From the NCBI GenBank assembly GCA_016706055.1, contig JADJKL010000017.1:1-22627 (forward strand): 22,627 bases of DNA, in the 5' to 3' direction. This document shows positions 8,176 through 18,800 of the stretch, piece by piece. A program made the translations under genes and the position numbers. The stretch comes from Chitinophagaceae bacterium (GTDB taxonomy: Bacteria > Bacteroidota > Bacteroidia > Chitinophagales > Chitinophagaceae). The notes under the pieces were generated by a model, which worked only from the letters and a program-made list of their open reading frames with translations, had not been told where the DNA came from and did no database searches. Each line of letters begins with the position of its first letter. The first letter of the stretch is position 1.

Positions 8176-11131
8176 TTATTGAACAATAAATTTAGATGTA
8201 AGAATTTTTTCTCCGCCTGAAACCTGTAAATAATATTTTCCCGCTTGCAACTGACCCGGCAGCTCTATTGTTTTGGAATAAGAACCTCCCGGATGTTTCA
8301 ATGTTTCTGTTTTTACTATTTGTCCGTTAGCTGAATAAATTTTTACAAAATAATCTCCAGCAGCACTATTCATCTGTATAGTAAATTGTTTGCTGGTAAC
8401 AGGATTTGGATACAATACGATATCCTGCTTAACGGTAAGGTTGGTTGCCACTTTTACAATCGGGCTATAAATTATTTTACCATCTCTACTTGTTACTTTA
8501 ATTCTATAGTAAGTAACTGGAGTGGCTTGCAAATCATATTCGTAATAACTTTCTTTATCATTTGCATTGCTTCTTGCAGCAACGGAAGCCATTGAAGTAA
8601 ACTGTGTGCCGTTCAATGATCTTTCTACTTCGTATGCCACTACATCTATTTCTGTAAGGTTGGTCCACTCCACTCTGTTTCTATTGCCAATGCTGTATGC
8701 TTTTACATCTACAAGCTTAACAGGTAATGGATTAGTAGCAGAACTTTTACTGCCTAGCGAAAAGGACTAAAAGACGATACCACACCAGAAGTTATTGTAC
8801 CGCTAATATTAGTTCCAGTTGTTACGACATTTCCTTCACTCGTCCATTGTGAGCCATTATATCTGGCCACCTGTAAATCACCTAGATTAGTAACATATAA
8901 AGCACCATTGCAGGGGCTGTTACTGTTCCAAAATAAAGTAACTGCAACATTCGCAGAACCAGTACGATCTAAAGTCCAGTATTCGCAAGCACTAACTTGA
9001 GTTATTGGACTAAGTACAGACCCTCTGTTTAGCGAAGGTGCTCTAATAAACTCAGCCTGAAAGTTGGTTGATGATGAAGGTGCTGAAATCCCAATTTCCC
9101 GCATTCCTGCATTTATTTTACCAACAGGAAAAGTAAAAGCGGTAGTTCCAACTTTAGCGATTGGACCATTTACAAATGATGAAGTAGAACCACTTGAGTA
9201 AGATGCTGATGCTGCTGAATTTAGTGTTAGGAGGTTTGTTGCATCAGTAGTAATATGTCCGCTTGTAAGTGTTAGAACATTTGTTACTGTAGTTGGTCGT
9301 TGTAATGATATGCCTGTTGTAGCAGGACCAAAGTATTGTTGGCAGTAAGATTATAAAATGTTGTATTACTTGTACCATTAATATTTTGCAATACAGTGCC
9401 ATTAAAAGTTACAGTTGCTGCTTGCTGTGTGAACGTTCCGTTATTTGTAAAATGACGACCAACAGTTAAATTATTATTAAGTGTAGAAGCATCAAGTCCG
9501 GCTCCAGTACCAATTGTTACATCGTTTAATACCGTAATATTCGTTCTGATTTCTGCGGTTGGGGTACTTGTTGTATTTACAGTAAGATTATATAAATGCG
9601 GGGTACTATTGATCCAATAATTAAATGTGTAAACAGGTGTTGCTCCATTACCTACCTGTAAAGTACCTCCAGTTACTGTTGAATTTGTAGAAAGATTAAT
9701 ATAATCTGTGAATGCATCATCAATTAATTGTAATACAATAGTGCCTCCACTCATGTTAAATACCGAGCCAGTAGCTTGAATTCCAAATGAAGGAACCGCT
9801 CCTACTAGGCCGGTATTTCCTTGAGTATTTGTTGTAAAAACTCCTCCTGTTTGGCTATATGTTATTGTGTTTGTTGTCAACAGTCCTAAAAAAGCACCTG
9901 AAACATTTAATTGACCTCCTTCGATAATTAACGAAGCTCCAGTATTATAAAAAAGCCACCAATCTGAAAGAGTACCTGTATTATAAATTCCGGCAGTAAT
10001 TCTCATCAATCCTGATAATTCTGTATCACAATTTTGTGGTGTCACTGTTATGTTTGAATTATTTAACCAAATTCCTGAATTTGCATTTATCGTAGCTGTT
10101 TGATATCCAGTGGTTGGATGCACTGCAGTTGTAAAGAACGTATTAGTCAAACCATAAGTACCAGAAAATTTAGCAATGCCTCTTGTTAGTGTAAGAAAAC
10201 CAGCAGGTATAACGGTCATATTAGTAGGCAAAAATTCAACAATATTTGCAGCATTTCCACTATTGATTGTTATGCGATTAAATTCTGTTAAGGCACCAGC
10301 ACCACTAACCGATTGATTGGTTGTGCCATTAAATATAAAATCCATTTGGTTCGCACCATTATCAGAATTTAATGAACCAGAATTAGACAGATTACCTCCC
10401 AATGTAAAATTTATATCTGCTGTTGGCTGAAAGGTTACACCTGAAGCAATAGTAAGATTTGCATTTGTCCTACAATTTGCAGGGGCAGATTTAATGTTAC
10501 TACCTGAAAGTATGAGATTTGAATACGTTTCCGTTCTTATCGTTTGAGCCGCCCCATAATAATCAACTATACTTCCTGCTGCAGTAGTAAAATCTCCACC
10601 CGTGAAAGAGCCTGCAACATTTAACCTACCAGCGGCTGTAATATCTATCTGATTTCTATTAACATTACCATTCAAAGTAATATTTCCCGAAACATTCAGT
10701 GTGCCAGTCGTGATGATTAAGTTACTAAGACGGTTATTATTTCCAGTATTAGCCATTGTAATGGAAGCACATGACATTGATCCCGCATTAACATTTATAG
10801 TCTTGTTTAATCCATTAGTTGTTGGGGTATTAATTGTTACTGCATTAGTTATATTAAGAGAATTAGTACCATTTATTGTAACAACACTTGTTGCATTACC
10901 GGTGTTTATTGTAAGTGAAAGACAAACGGCAGCAACATCAACTGTAACTGTAATTCCATTATTTATGACCACTGTCTGCCCAGCCGTTGGAACAGCAGCC
11001 CCGCCCCAGGTTACTGTACTACTCCATGGTCCTGAAACAGAAGCAACACGTTGAGACGATGCATTAAAACAAAATGCTAAACAAAAAAGTACAAGAAAAG
11101 ATTTGTAATTACGAAATGTAAAAAGTTTCAT
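8176..11131 (-). CDS. Large secreted beta-rich surface protein with T9SS type A sorting domain
   Basis: A protein of about 985 residues, exported by Sec and then T9SS. The N-terminus MKLFTFRNYKSFLVLFCLAF runs into a cleavable signal peptide ending near NASSQ. GPWSSTVTWGGAAVPTAGQT follows, a common start for Bacteroidota adhesin-like proteins. Some 600 residues rich in Asn, Thr, Gly and Val come next, full of 'LTVNxGxLNVSGN' strand repeats suggesting a beta-helix. A later part contains EYWTLDRTGSANVAVTLFW, and a fibronectin-like module has YEVERSLNGTQF and TYYRIKVTSRDGK. The end is the sorting domain, DIVLYPNPVTSKQFTIQM to KYYLQVSGGEKILTSKFIVQ. The first 615 codons are open. Frameshifts lie near 9331 and at 8755-8760, where adding one T in a T run restores SPFSLGSKS. 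No enzymatic domain was recognised; a role in adhesion or the cell envelope is inference. Confidence 0.88.
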
Positions 11132-11226
11132 ACAGTTAGTTGTAGGGATTAAAAATCAGCTTTCAGTGGAGATTGGATTCTGGTACGGATTTCTCCCCAT
11201 TCAGAGAGAGTTCTTTTACCAAGCCG

Positions 11227-11257
11227 TAAAAGTATATATCCGCATTTAGATATGCAA
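11227..11257 (-). promoter_or_regulatory. Candidate Bacteroidota promoter for the T9SS surface protein gene
   Basis: On the minus strand TTGC (11257-11254) is followed after 19 bases by TACTTTTA (11234-11227), close to the Bacteroidota TTTG-N17-23-TAnnTTTG pattern. The transcript would start about 90 bases before the ATG at 11131. This is pattern matching only. Confidence 0.35.
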
Positions 11258-11347
11258 GTTTTTCTATGTAATTTTACTGAAAAAAGTGAGTAGTTTTACG
11301 AATGTAGCTTTAGTCGGAGCATTTTCATGCTAAAAATCAAGTCGGCG

Positions 11348-14265
11348 TTACAGATAGTTTGCCGTGTAACTACTTTTCTGCTTCTTTAAATCGGAAGGTT
11401 TGCCGGCAAACACCAATTCGCCGCCGCCATCGCCAGCTTCGGGCCCAAGATCAATTACCCAATCAGCACTGCGTATCACATCAGTATTATGCTCTATTAC
11501 TAAAATGGAATGGCCTTGTTCTATCAATGCATTAAAAGAAGTAAGTAGTTTTTTATATCATGAAAATGCAAACCAGTGGTAGGTTCATCAAAAATGAATA
11601 GTATTTTATTATTGGCTCTACCCTTTCCCAAAAAAGAAGCAAGCTTTACCCGTTGTGCTTCGCCACCAGATAATGTGTTGGATGATTGTCCCAGTTTTAC
11701 GTAACCAAGTCCAACATCACTCAAAGGCTGTATCGCTTTTGCAATGTTAGCTCCATCAGAAGCCGAGAAAAAATCAATGGCTTCGTCCACACTCAATTCC
11801 AAAATATCATAAATGCTTTTAGCATTACACTTTACTTCCAGCACTTCTTCTTTAAATCGTTTGCCGCCGCATGATTCGCAAACCAGATGCACATCGGCAA
11901 GGAACTGCATTTCTACAACTTGTTCGCCTTCGCCTTTGCAGGTATCGCATCTGCCGCCATCTACATTAAACGAAAAATGCTTTGGTTGAAAACCCCGCAT
12001 CTTGCTCAATGGTAGTTTTGCAAACAGCTCTCTTATTTCATCATATGCTTGATATAAGTAACCGGATTACTTCTGGAAGATTTACCAATCGGATTCTGAT
12101 CTACCATTTCTAATTGCTGAATGGAATCTACATCTCCCGTTATTTGTTTATGAAAACCAATCTTATCACCAAACTCGCCTTTCATTTTTCGTAAAGCAGG
12201 ATACAAGATTTGTTTTACCAATGTTGTTTTACCACTACCACTTACACCACTTACTACACACAGCACATTTAAAGGAAATTGAACAGTAATGTTTTTCAGG
12301 TTATGTTGCCTTGCTCCTTCTACTGTTATTGAACGATTCCATTTTCTAACTGTCTTCGGTGGTTCAATTGTTAATTCACCTTTCAAGTATTTACCAGTTA
12401 GGCTCATCGGGTTTGAAATTATTTCGTCATAATCTCCTTCGGCTACTACTTCTCCGCCCAAATGAGAAGCATATGGACCCATATCAATAATATGATCTGC
12501 TTCTCGCATCATCATTTCATCATGCTCTACCACTACAACTGTATTACCTAAATCTCTTAGCTCTTTTAATACTTGTATAAGATTCGCCGTATCTCTTGAA
12601 TGCAAACCGATAGATGGTTCATCTAAAATGTACAATGAGTTGGTAAGATTGCTTCCCAGACTTCTTGTTAATTGTATTCGCTGGCTTTCGCCACCACTTA
12701 ATGAATTGGCCAAGCGGCTCAAGGTTAAATAACCCAGTCCAACTTTTATTAACGTATCAAGTCTGTTGTGCAATTCCAATAAAATTCTTTTCGCTACATC
12801 TTTATCATGCTGGCTTAATTTCTTTTCTGTTGCAGAAAACCATGTTTTCAAATCTCGTACTGGCAGTATGCATAGCTCACCAATATTCCTATCATTCACT
12901 TTTACATACAAGGCTTCGGGCCGCAAACGAAAGCCATTACAATCAGGACAATCTGTTCTGCCTCTGTAGCGGCTGAGCAAAACTCTGTACTGTACTTTAT
13001 ACAATTGCGATTCCACATCTTTAAAAAAATCATTAATGCCCATTACACCATCACTTCCTTGCCACAGTTGTTTGATTTGCTTATCGGTCAGATCGGCAAT
13101 GGATTTATGAACAGGAAAGTTGAATTTCTTTGCCCCCTTCACAAAGTTCTGTCGCCACCAATCCAACTTCTCTCCTTTCCACGGGGCCACGGCACCATCA
13201 TACACACTTAATCTTCTGTCCGGAATTACCAAATCAGCATCGATACCCAGCACTTGTGAAAAACCTTCGCAGGTTGGACAAGCACCAAATGGATTATTAA
13301 ATGAGAACAAATTAGGAACTGGTTCTTCAAACTGCATTCCGTCTAGTTCAAAACGATTGTTGAAATGTAATAGTGAATGGTGAATAGTCAATGGTGAATT
13401 CGCAAGAGTCTTTGATTTTTTGAAACTTTCAGTGGACTGTCGGCTGTCGACTGTCGACTTCCTTGCACCTCAAGATAAACATCACCTTCACCTTCATAAA
13501 AAGCAGTGCCAATGGAATCAGCAATTCTGTGTTTGTCATCATCATCAAAATCCTTTACCACAATTCTATCGATAAGAATATGTGTTATCTTTTTGACTTA
13601 AGTTCTTTGTCGCTTAGTTCAATCAATTCTTCAATACGATAAATTTCGCCTTCGGTTTTAGCTTTTATATCCTTACTATAAACTCTTGAAAAACCTTTTT
13701 GCGCCAGAATATTCAATTCTTCTTTTAAATCCCTGTTTGTATGTTGCTTGAAGGTGGCAAGAATGAAAACTTTATCGTCAGTCTTCAAATTAGTAATGGC
13801 ATCCAGCACATCTGTTACATCATCCTTTTTTACTTCTTTGCCGGAAATAGGTGAAATCGTTTTTCCGATTCTTGCAAACAGCAATCTTAAGTAGTCATGA
13901 ATCTCCGTCATGCTGCCAACCGTACTTCTTGGAGTTCTTGTTATTACCTTTTGTTCGATGGCAATAGCTGGGCAGAGTCCTTTAATGTAATCTACATCCG
14001 GTTTATTCATCCTGTTCAAAAACTGGCGGGCATAAGCACTCAGGCTTTCTGCATAACGTCGCTGCCCTTCGGCATAAAGTGTATCAATGGTAAGTGAAGA
14101 CTTGCCAGAACCTGATACACCTGTTACCACAATCAGCTTGTTCCGGGGGAATTCTACTGTAACATCCTTGAGGTTATGCACCCTGGCACCCTTTATATAG
14201 ATGTTATTTGCGGAAATTACGGTCTTCGATTTGGCGGGGTTGTTCCCTATTATTGCTTTTTCCAT
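11348..14265 (-). CDS. uvrA: UvrABC system protein A (excinuclease ABC subunit A), frameshifted, with a repeat insertion
   Basis: UvrA is the DNA-damage sensor ATPase of nucleotide excision repair and loads UvrB. It carries two ABC modules. The first has Walker A VTGVSGSGKSS, followed by QRRYAESLSAYARQFL, then IAIEQKVITRTPRSTVGSMT. The first zinc module (CPTCEG ... CPDCNGFRL) precedes the signature LSGGESQRIQLTRSLG and Walker B LYILDEPSIGLHSRD. The second module has VSGVSGSGKTTL, the zinc finger CDTCKGEG ... CESCGGKRF, LSGGEAQRVKLASFLG, FIFDEPTTGLHFHD and ILVIEHNTDVI, ending SSYTANYL. Single-base shifts lie near 13595 (A run), 13418 (six-T run on +), 12033 and 11545; restoring one A at the first two re-opens the frame. 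An unusual 89-bp heptamer-repeat segment (13371-13459) lies just before the first zinc module. The start at 14265 reads directly into IYIKGARVHNLKDV. Confidence 0.95.
13371..13398 (-). repeat. Heptamer tandem repeat array 1 inside uvrA (4 units)
   Basis: On the + strand this reads TAGTGAA, TGGTGAA, TAGTCAA, TGGTGAA, four consecutive heptamers of consensus TRGTSAA. On the coding strand it reads TTCACCA TTGACTA TTCACCA TTCACTA. It lies within the uvrA reading frame. Confidence 0.9.
13432..13459 (-). repeat. Heptamer tandem repeat array 2 inside uvrA (4 units)
   Basis: On the + strand this reads GTGGACT, GTCGGCT, GTCGACT, GTCGACT, four heptamers of consensus GTSGRCT. It is unrelated in sequence to array 1 and is separated from it by 33 bp. 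Confidence 0.9.
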
Positions 14266-14568
14266 TAATATATAAGTCGGTGAAAAGCCTTGTCTGACAT
14301 GGTTTTGAACAAGATTCTTAACATTTTGTTAGGATACATTACTACAATTTCTCTTCACAAAGGTTTGGCAATTTAATGAAATGCCCTATTTTTAATTTCC
14401 AATAATCCAGAAAATGAAAAACAAAAACTTAATAAGCCTATAAGCACAAACTTCTACTCGTTCTTTTTAACCATTTTATTTTATTTTAACCAATATCCAT
14501 TTGAAAATGTATCTGTGTGTACATACAGTATGTATATGCATGATCCAGCAACCTAAACTGTAGAAGTT
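14266..14568. other. Divergent intergenic region between uvrA and the ECF sigma gene
   Basis: An AT-rich 303-bp stretch that must carry the promoters of uvrA (-) and the sigma factor gene (+). I see no full TTTG/TAnnTTTG promoter. TTTTAACCA occurs twice around 14465-14495. A 7-1-7 palindrome sits at 14520-14534. Confidence 0.5.
14520..14534. promoter_or_regulatory. Perfect 7-1-7 palindrome upstream of the ECF sigma gene
   Basis: TACATAC and GTATGTA flank a single A, centred 42 bp before the sigma factor ATG. This could be an operator or a chance palindrome in AT-rich DNA. Confidence 0.35.
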
Positions 14569-15150
14569 ATGAAAGCTTTATCTAAAAAAACTGACCATGA
14601 ACTCATCCATCTGTTTACAGATGGGAATGTTGATGCATTAGAAGCACTTATCCTCCGCCACAAGGACAAACTCTATACATCTATCTTATTTCTTGTAAAA
14701 GACAAATACCTTGCCGAGGATATCTTCCAGGACTCTTTTATACGCATTATTGATACAATGCGTGGAGGTCGTTACACGGAAGAAGGAAAATTCCTTCCTT
14801 GGGCAATGCGTATTGCACATAATCTATGTGTAGATCATTTCAGAAAAGTAAAACGTACACCAGTTATCCGCACCGGCGACGACAAAGATATTTTTGAAGT
14901 ACTTAATTTTTCTGAAGACAGTGCCGAAACGGTGATGATAAGAAGACAAAGTCATGACAGAGTGCGGGACATGTTACAAAGTTTACCGGAAGATCAGCGG
15001 GAAGTTATTATATTGCGTCATTACGCAGATATGAGCTTTAAAGAAATAGCCGCTGCAACCAATTGTAGTATTAACACAGCATTAGGTCGTATGCGTTACG
15101 GATTGATTAATTTGCGTAAGCTGATGACACAAAAACAAATAGCTCTTTAA
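14569..15150 (+). CDS. ECF-type RNA polymerase sigma factor (sigma-70 family)
   Basis: Intact, 193 residues, the usual ECF length. Region 2 covers about residues 10-95: KTDHELIHLFTDGNVDALEA, then YLAEDIFQDSFIRII (core-binding part) and FLPWAMRIAHNLCVDHFRK (-10 recognition). A short variable linker follows. Region 4 covers about 125-185: LQSLPEDQREVIILRHYADM, then SFKEIAAATNCSINTALGRM, a helix-turn-helix for the -35 element. It directs core polymerase to a specific regulon. No anti-sigma gene follows; the next gene is convergent beyond a terminator, so its control is not evident here. A palindrome lies upstream. One of the few undamaged genes in the window. Confidence 0.95.
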   Translation: MKALSKKTDHELIHLFTDGNVDALEALILRHKDKLYTSILFLVKDKYLAEDIFQDSFIRIIDTMRGGRYTEEGKFLPWAMRIAHNLCVDHFRKVKRTPVIRTGDDKDIFEVLNFSEDSAETVMIRRQSHDRVRDMLQSLPEDQREVIILRHYADMSFKEIAAATNCSINTALGRMRYGLINLRKLMTQKQIAL

Positions 15151-15201
15151 ATAAAATAACTGCTTCCTCTTTTTTCTTTATTGACAAAAAGAGAAAGATC
15201 T

Positions 15202-15295
15202 TGTCATTCTGTATCTCCACCCGAAGTAATACCGAATTCTGATAAAAAGGAATTAAAGTTTGCTTGCCATACCGGAAGGTTGGTACAGAATGACA
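15202..15295. repeat. 94-bp element with 12-bp perfect terminal inverted repeats
   Basis: TGTCATTCTGTA (15202-15213) is repeated in inverted form as TACAGAATGACA (15284-15295). No coding capacity is evident between them. It lies between the sigma factor stop and a strong hairpin terminator. It could be a dispersed palindromic (REP/MITE-like) element or a long hairpin in the sigma transcript. Confidence 0.65.
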
Positions 15296-15301
15296 CAATT
15301 G

Positions 15302-15337
15302 AAAAGCCTCCTGATATAAAAATCGGGAGGCTTTTTT
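15302..15337. terminator. Bidirectional rho-independent terminator
   Basis: AAAAGCCTCC pairs with GGAGGCTTTT across a loop that itself holds GAT/ATC, with flanking A and T tracts. It is placed to end the sigma factor transcript (+) and the surface-protein operon (-). Confidence 0.88.
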
Positions 15338-15357
15338 ATGCTACTATGTGTTGGATA

Positions 15358-15827
15358 CTAATTCTGCTTCTTCATATCACTCATTTTCTTATCAGCATTT
15401 CCAACATCTGGTTTTGCTTCTTCTTTCACAACTTTCTCAACCTCTGTAGAACGGGCTCCAAGTTTTGCAGAAGAAGGCATTACCTTAACTGCAAGCCAGT
15501 GCTAAGAACAGGTTTTACACCGCCCTGATCAGAAACTTCTGGAATTTGTTTTACCCCGACAGGCTTTTCGTGAAGCACTTGTAACAAGAACTACCCCAGT
15601 TGTAGCATTTTTGAATCAACAGCATTTGCTTTTAGTAGTAATTACTTCAGGTTTAGAAGGTATAGAAGATGCAGTTTGAATTGCAAAACCACTGGTTTAG
15701 TTACTTTACTTTCTTCTGTAGTTTTCTGTGCTTTTGAAGCAGGCATCATCAGTAGTTGAGGATTTACATTAACCACAACTAAACTAACAACAAACAATGC
15801 TACGAATGATTTAATTATTTTTTTCAT
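15358..15827 (-). CDS. Small exported hypothetical protein, frameshifted
   Basis: The start MKKIIKSFVALFVVSLVVV is a clear signal peptide or anchor. It is followed by a Lys, Thr, Val and Pro-rich chain; in other frames come ASSIPSKPEVITTKSK, GVKQIPEVSDQGGVKPVLS, SSAKLGARSTEVEKVV and the C-terminus EEAKPDVGNADKKMSDMKKQ. The reconstructed length is about 155 residues with four or five frame changes. I do not recognise the family. It begins 31 bp after the large repeat protein gene and is the last gene before the terminator, so it is probably co-transcribed. It may assist or accompany the surface protein, but that is only inference from position. Confidence 0.6.
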
Positions 15828-15858
15828 TTTAAAATTTTTGAGTTTATAAATGCTAATA

Positions 15859-18800
15859 CTACTTAACGCTTACAAGAACTTTTATTTTACCAACCGTGTT
15901 TTGATTATAATCCTGTAACGCTTTTACCAAGAACCTGACCAACCTTTACTTTATCTGGATCAGTTTCTAGCCACACCAGATATTGATGAAGTAACCAACA
16001 GATCGCCACGTTTAATTGCGCCACCTTCCAAACAAACTTTGGTAGAATAACACCAATAACTCCCATTGGAACCATATCATCTAACTGATCGGTTTCGGCA
16101 TTTCTTTCAGTTAGCAATACACCCTTTTGCAGCAAATACACCAGAAACCAATGTAGAATAAGGTGTAGATGATTTTTCTACCTTTCTGTCAGATGATTGG
16201 GAGATAATCAACACATCACCTGCTTCATATTCATTCTTTGTTCCTTCTACTTCAAAAAATTCTGAAATATCTATGCCACCTACTTCAGTGCCATTATTAA
16301 AGAACCCTCTCCAACTGTACGTCTATTCTTACACATTAACATTAATATTCTGAAGAAGCACATACTACAGAAACACCTCCTAGCATTATTAAGCAATGAA
16401 ACACTGTTGGTAGCAGTTGCAGTTGTTACTCGGGCTACTACCCCCATACCATTTGCATGAGTACTAAACATGAACACCTGCGTAATCACCATCATTTCTT
16501 CCAACTACTGCACCGGCGGGAGCACCAATAGCAGTAGTAAACCCTACCTATAGCTTCTCCGCCCATTTGATTTCTGCCAACAACACCGGCAGCCGAAATA
16601 ATGTTGGTAATACCTTCTAACCAATGCTACTTGCAGACGTAGTTAAAACACCCCTGCTAACTCCAGCCTAGTGTTACGGCATAATTGAGCTACCGTTGGC
16701 GACACCTCTGTCTGTTGAACATCAATACCTCGTCCTGTACCGTTTTGTAGAAACCCCAAGAGTGGGCAGGGAATTTCCAGAATTTACATTTTCAAAACGG
16801 CCAGCAACGCCTGCATCCCCGCTGATACCTGCCTGCCGAAAAACGCCAATACCATTTTGTGTATTAAAGCCCCGAACACCACAACCAGCACCATCATTCC
16901 GACCTACTACTGCCCCTGCACCACTGTTAGAATTTGCACCTACAAACCCACCCAATTGCTTCACCACCTAAAAAGTTTCTTCCAATTATACCACCAGCAG
17001 ATAATGCATTGGCTGTACCTTCAACACCCGTACCGATGGCAGATGTTGCAAAAACTCCTCTGCCAGATCCGTTTGTAGACACATTTAAAGCATGACTTGT
17101 ATTTGCATTATTATTGATTTCAAATCTGCCAGCCTCTCCAGTTGTACTTACACCATATACACCAACACCACTATTACTGAATCCATATACACCAAATCCG
17201 GCAGTGGAGCTATTACCACATACACCAATATCATTTGCGTGGTACCACACACCCCAGCCACTACCAGCTTATGAACCATATACGCTAATACCCAAACCGC
17301 CCGTACCATTATTCTGACCACGTACGGCTGATGAAAAACCGCCGGGTGTGTACATGTAACTATTGAATGCACAACTAAATGCATTAAGCAGTCGAAACAT
17401 TATTTATTGCCACTACCGCATCAGTAGCTGCTGTGTTATTGTTTAAAAAAAAGACCTGCATTTCCTGAGTTAATGCTGATACCAGGTACTCCAACACCCG
17501 AAGTGGTAAGGTCTGTAACACCATAACCAGTTTCGCTGGTTCCTTGCACACCAAAGCCCCGAGTGCTTGCTGCCACCCCGGTATTACTGGTAGCAATCCC
17601 ATTATACAAAAGGTAATGAATAATGAACCAGTGCCTCTTTGTGCATATAATGCAGAATTGCCATATGTAACAACACTTGTGTTAGCACTAAAATGGATGC
17701 TGCCCTGTTTGTATTTGCAGCATTTGTATTGTTAAGTAAAAAATCCGCCAACAGTAGCGAAGGCATTGCCTAATTGCAATCTTGCTGTTGCATCTACTGT
17801 ACTGTTGTTCCTATTCCCAGATTACCTGCCGCACTCCAACGACTCCATTAAAGCACCATCGCCAAAGAATGTAATGGGATGATCTGTTGATGTTCCTGAC
17901 TGCAGTGTTGATAGTGTAGCTGTCGGAGAGGTATTGGGCATCAACAAGGCCTGTACATCACCTCCATCACTTTCATCCCTAAGCACTATTCTTGTTTGTA
18001 ACTAATGCAGTGCCATTGGTCATTTCTAAACCAAGGCTGAATAGATGTGTTAGTATGTCCTGATGGTGTGTTAATACCAATTGGAGAGTACCTGCCCTGT
18101 CTTCTATTCTTGAATCGCCAAGATTGGTACCATTAGGTGGTCCAGGTTTAGGAACCTGTCTAATGTTCCGCTTCCTGTTATATTCCAACCGTTGCTGCAT
18201 CATTCCACATTGCATTTCCAGCAGCTTTGTAGAAGTAAGTATTCTATTATTCGCTTCGTTAATTCCAGTAAACCGTAACCACATCCAGCTTGTACGTAAT
18301 GCCTTGGTGTGGCATCTGTACATGTTATTGTTGCCGCCCAACCTGTGCCCGTAGTATTGGCCTGTAAGGCATCGGCTGTACTGGCTCCATTGGTAATAGT
18401 GAAGATACCAGCTACACCTGTATTACTTTGTCCATATACACCAGTTCCGGGAAGTTGAGTTACCGTTTACACCGATTCCTGAAGTGGAATTACGATGTAC
18501 ACCAATACTACTTGGTGTGGTACCATACACTCCCAGCCACTTCCGGCCTGGCTACCATATACACCTATTCCTAATCCACCAGTTCCATTATTGATACCCT
18601 CGTACTCCAGATGAAAACTCCCGGTCCTGCACTTGTTACTATTTCCTATTATTGCATCGGTAATTTGCAGCCGTAGAGTTTGTTAATCCTTCTAAAGCCG
18701 TGCTGCCTGAGTTGGTTCCACTATTGGTTATTTTAAATAAGGTTCCATTGTCACTGCCTGTTATTAAACGGCAATATCAAATCGCCTGATGTTGTTGAAA

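Noticed and set aside
10701..11054. 117-codon ORF on the + strand opposite the T9SS protein
   Set aside because: It is an antisense shadow of the clean 615-codon frame on the minus strand, caused by its biased Asn/Thr/Val composition.
13371..13459. IS or transposon footprint in uvrA
   Set aside because: There are no terminal inverted repeats, target duplication or transposase code; the two heptamer arrays explain all but the 33-bp spacer.
15181..15528. 115-codon + strand ORF after the sigma factor
   Set aside because: It runs across the inverted repeat, the terminator and the antisense of the small exported protein, and has no protein-like pattern.
15150..15830. Anti-sigma factor gene paired with the ECF sigma factor
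   Set aside because: The only downstream gene is on the opposite strand beyond a strong terminator and resembles a small exported protein, not an anti-sigma factor.
16690..18700. CRISPR-like or satellite array
   Set aside because: The repetition is in the protein code (GVYG-type modules) with degenerate DNA, not identical repeats with unique spacers.
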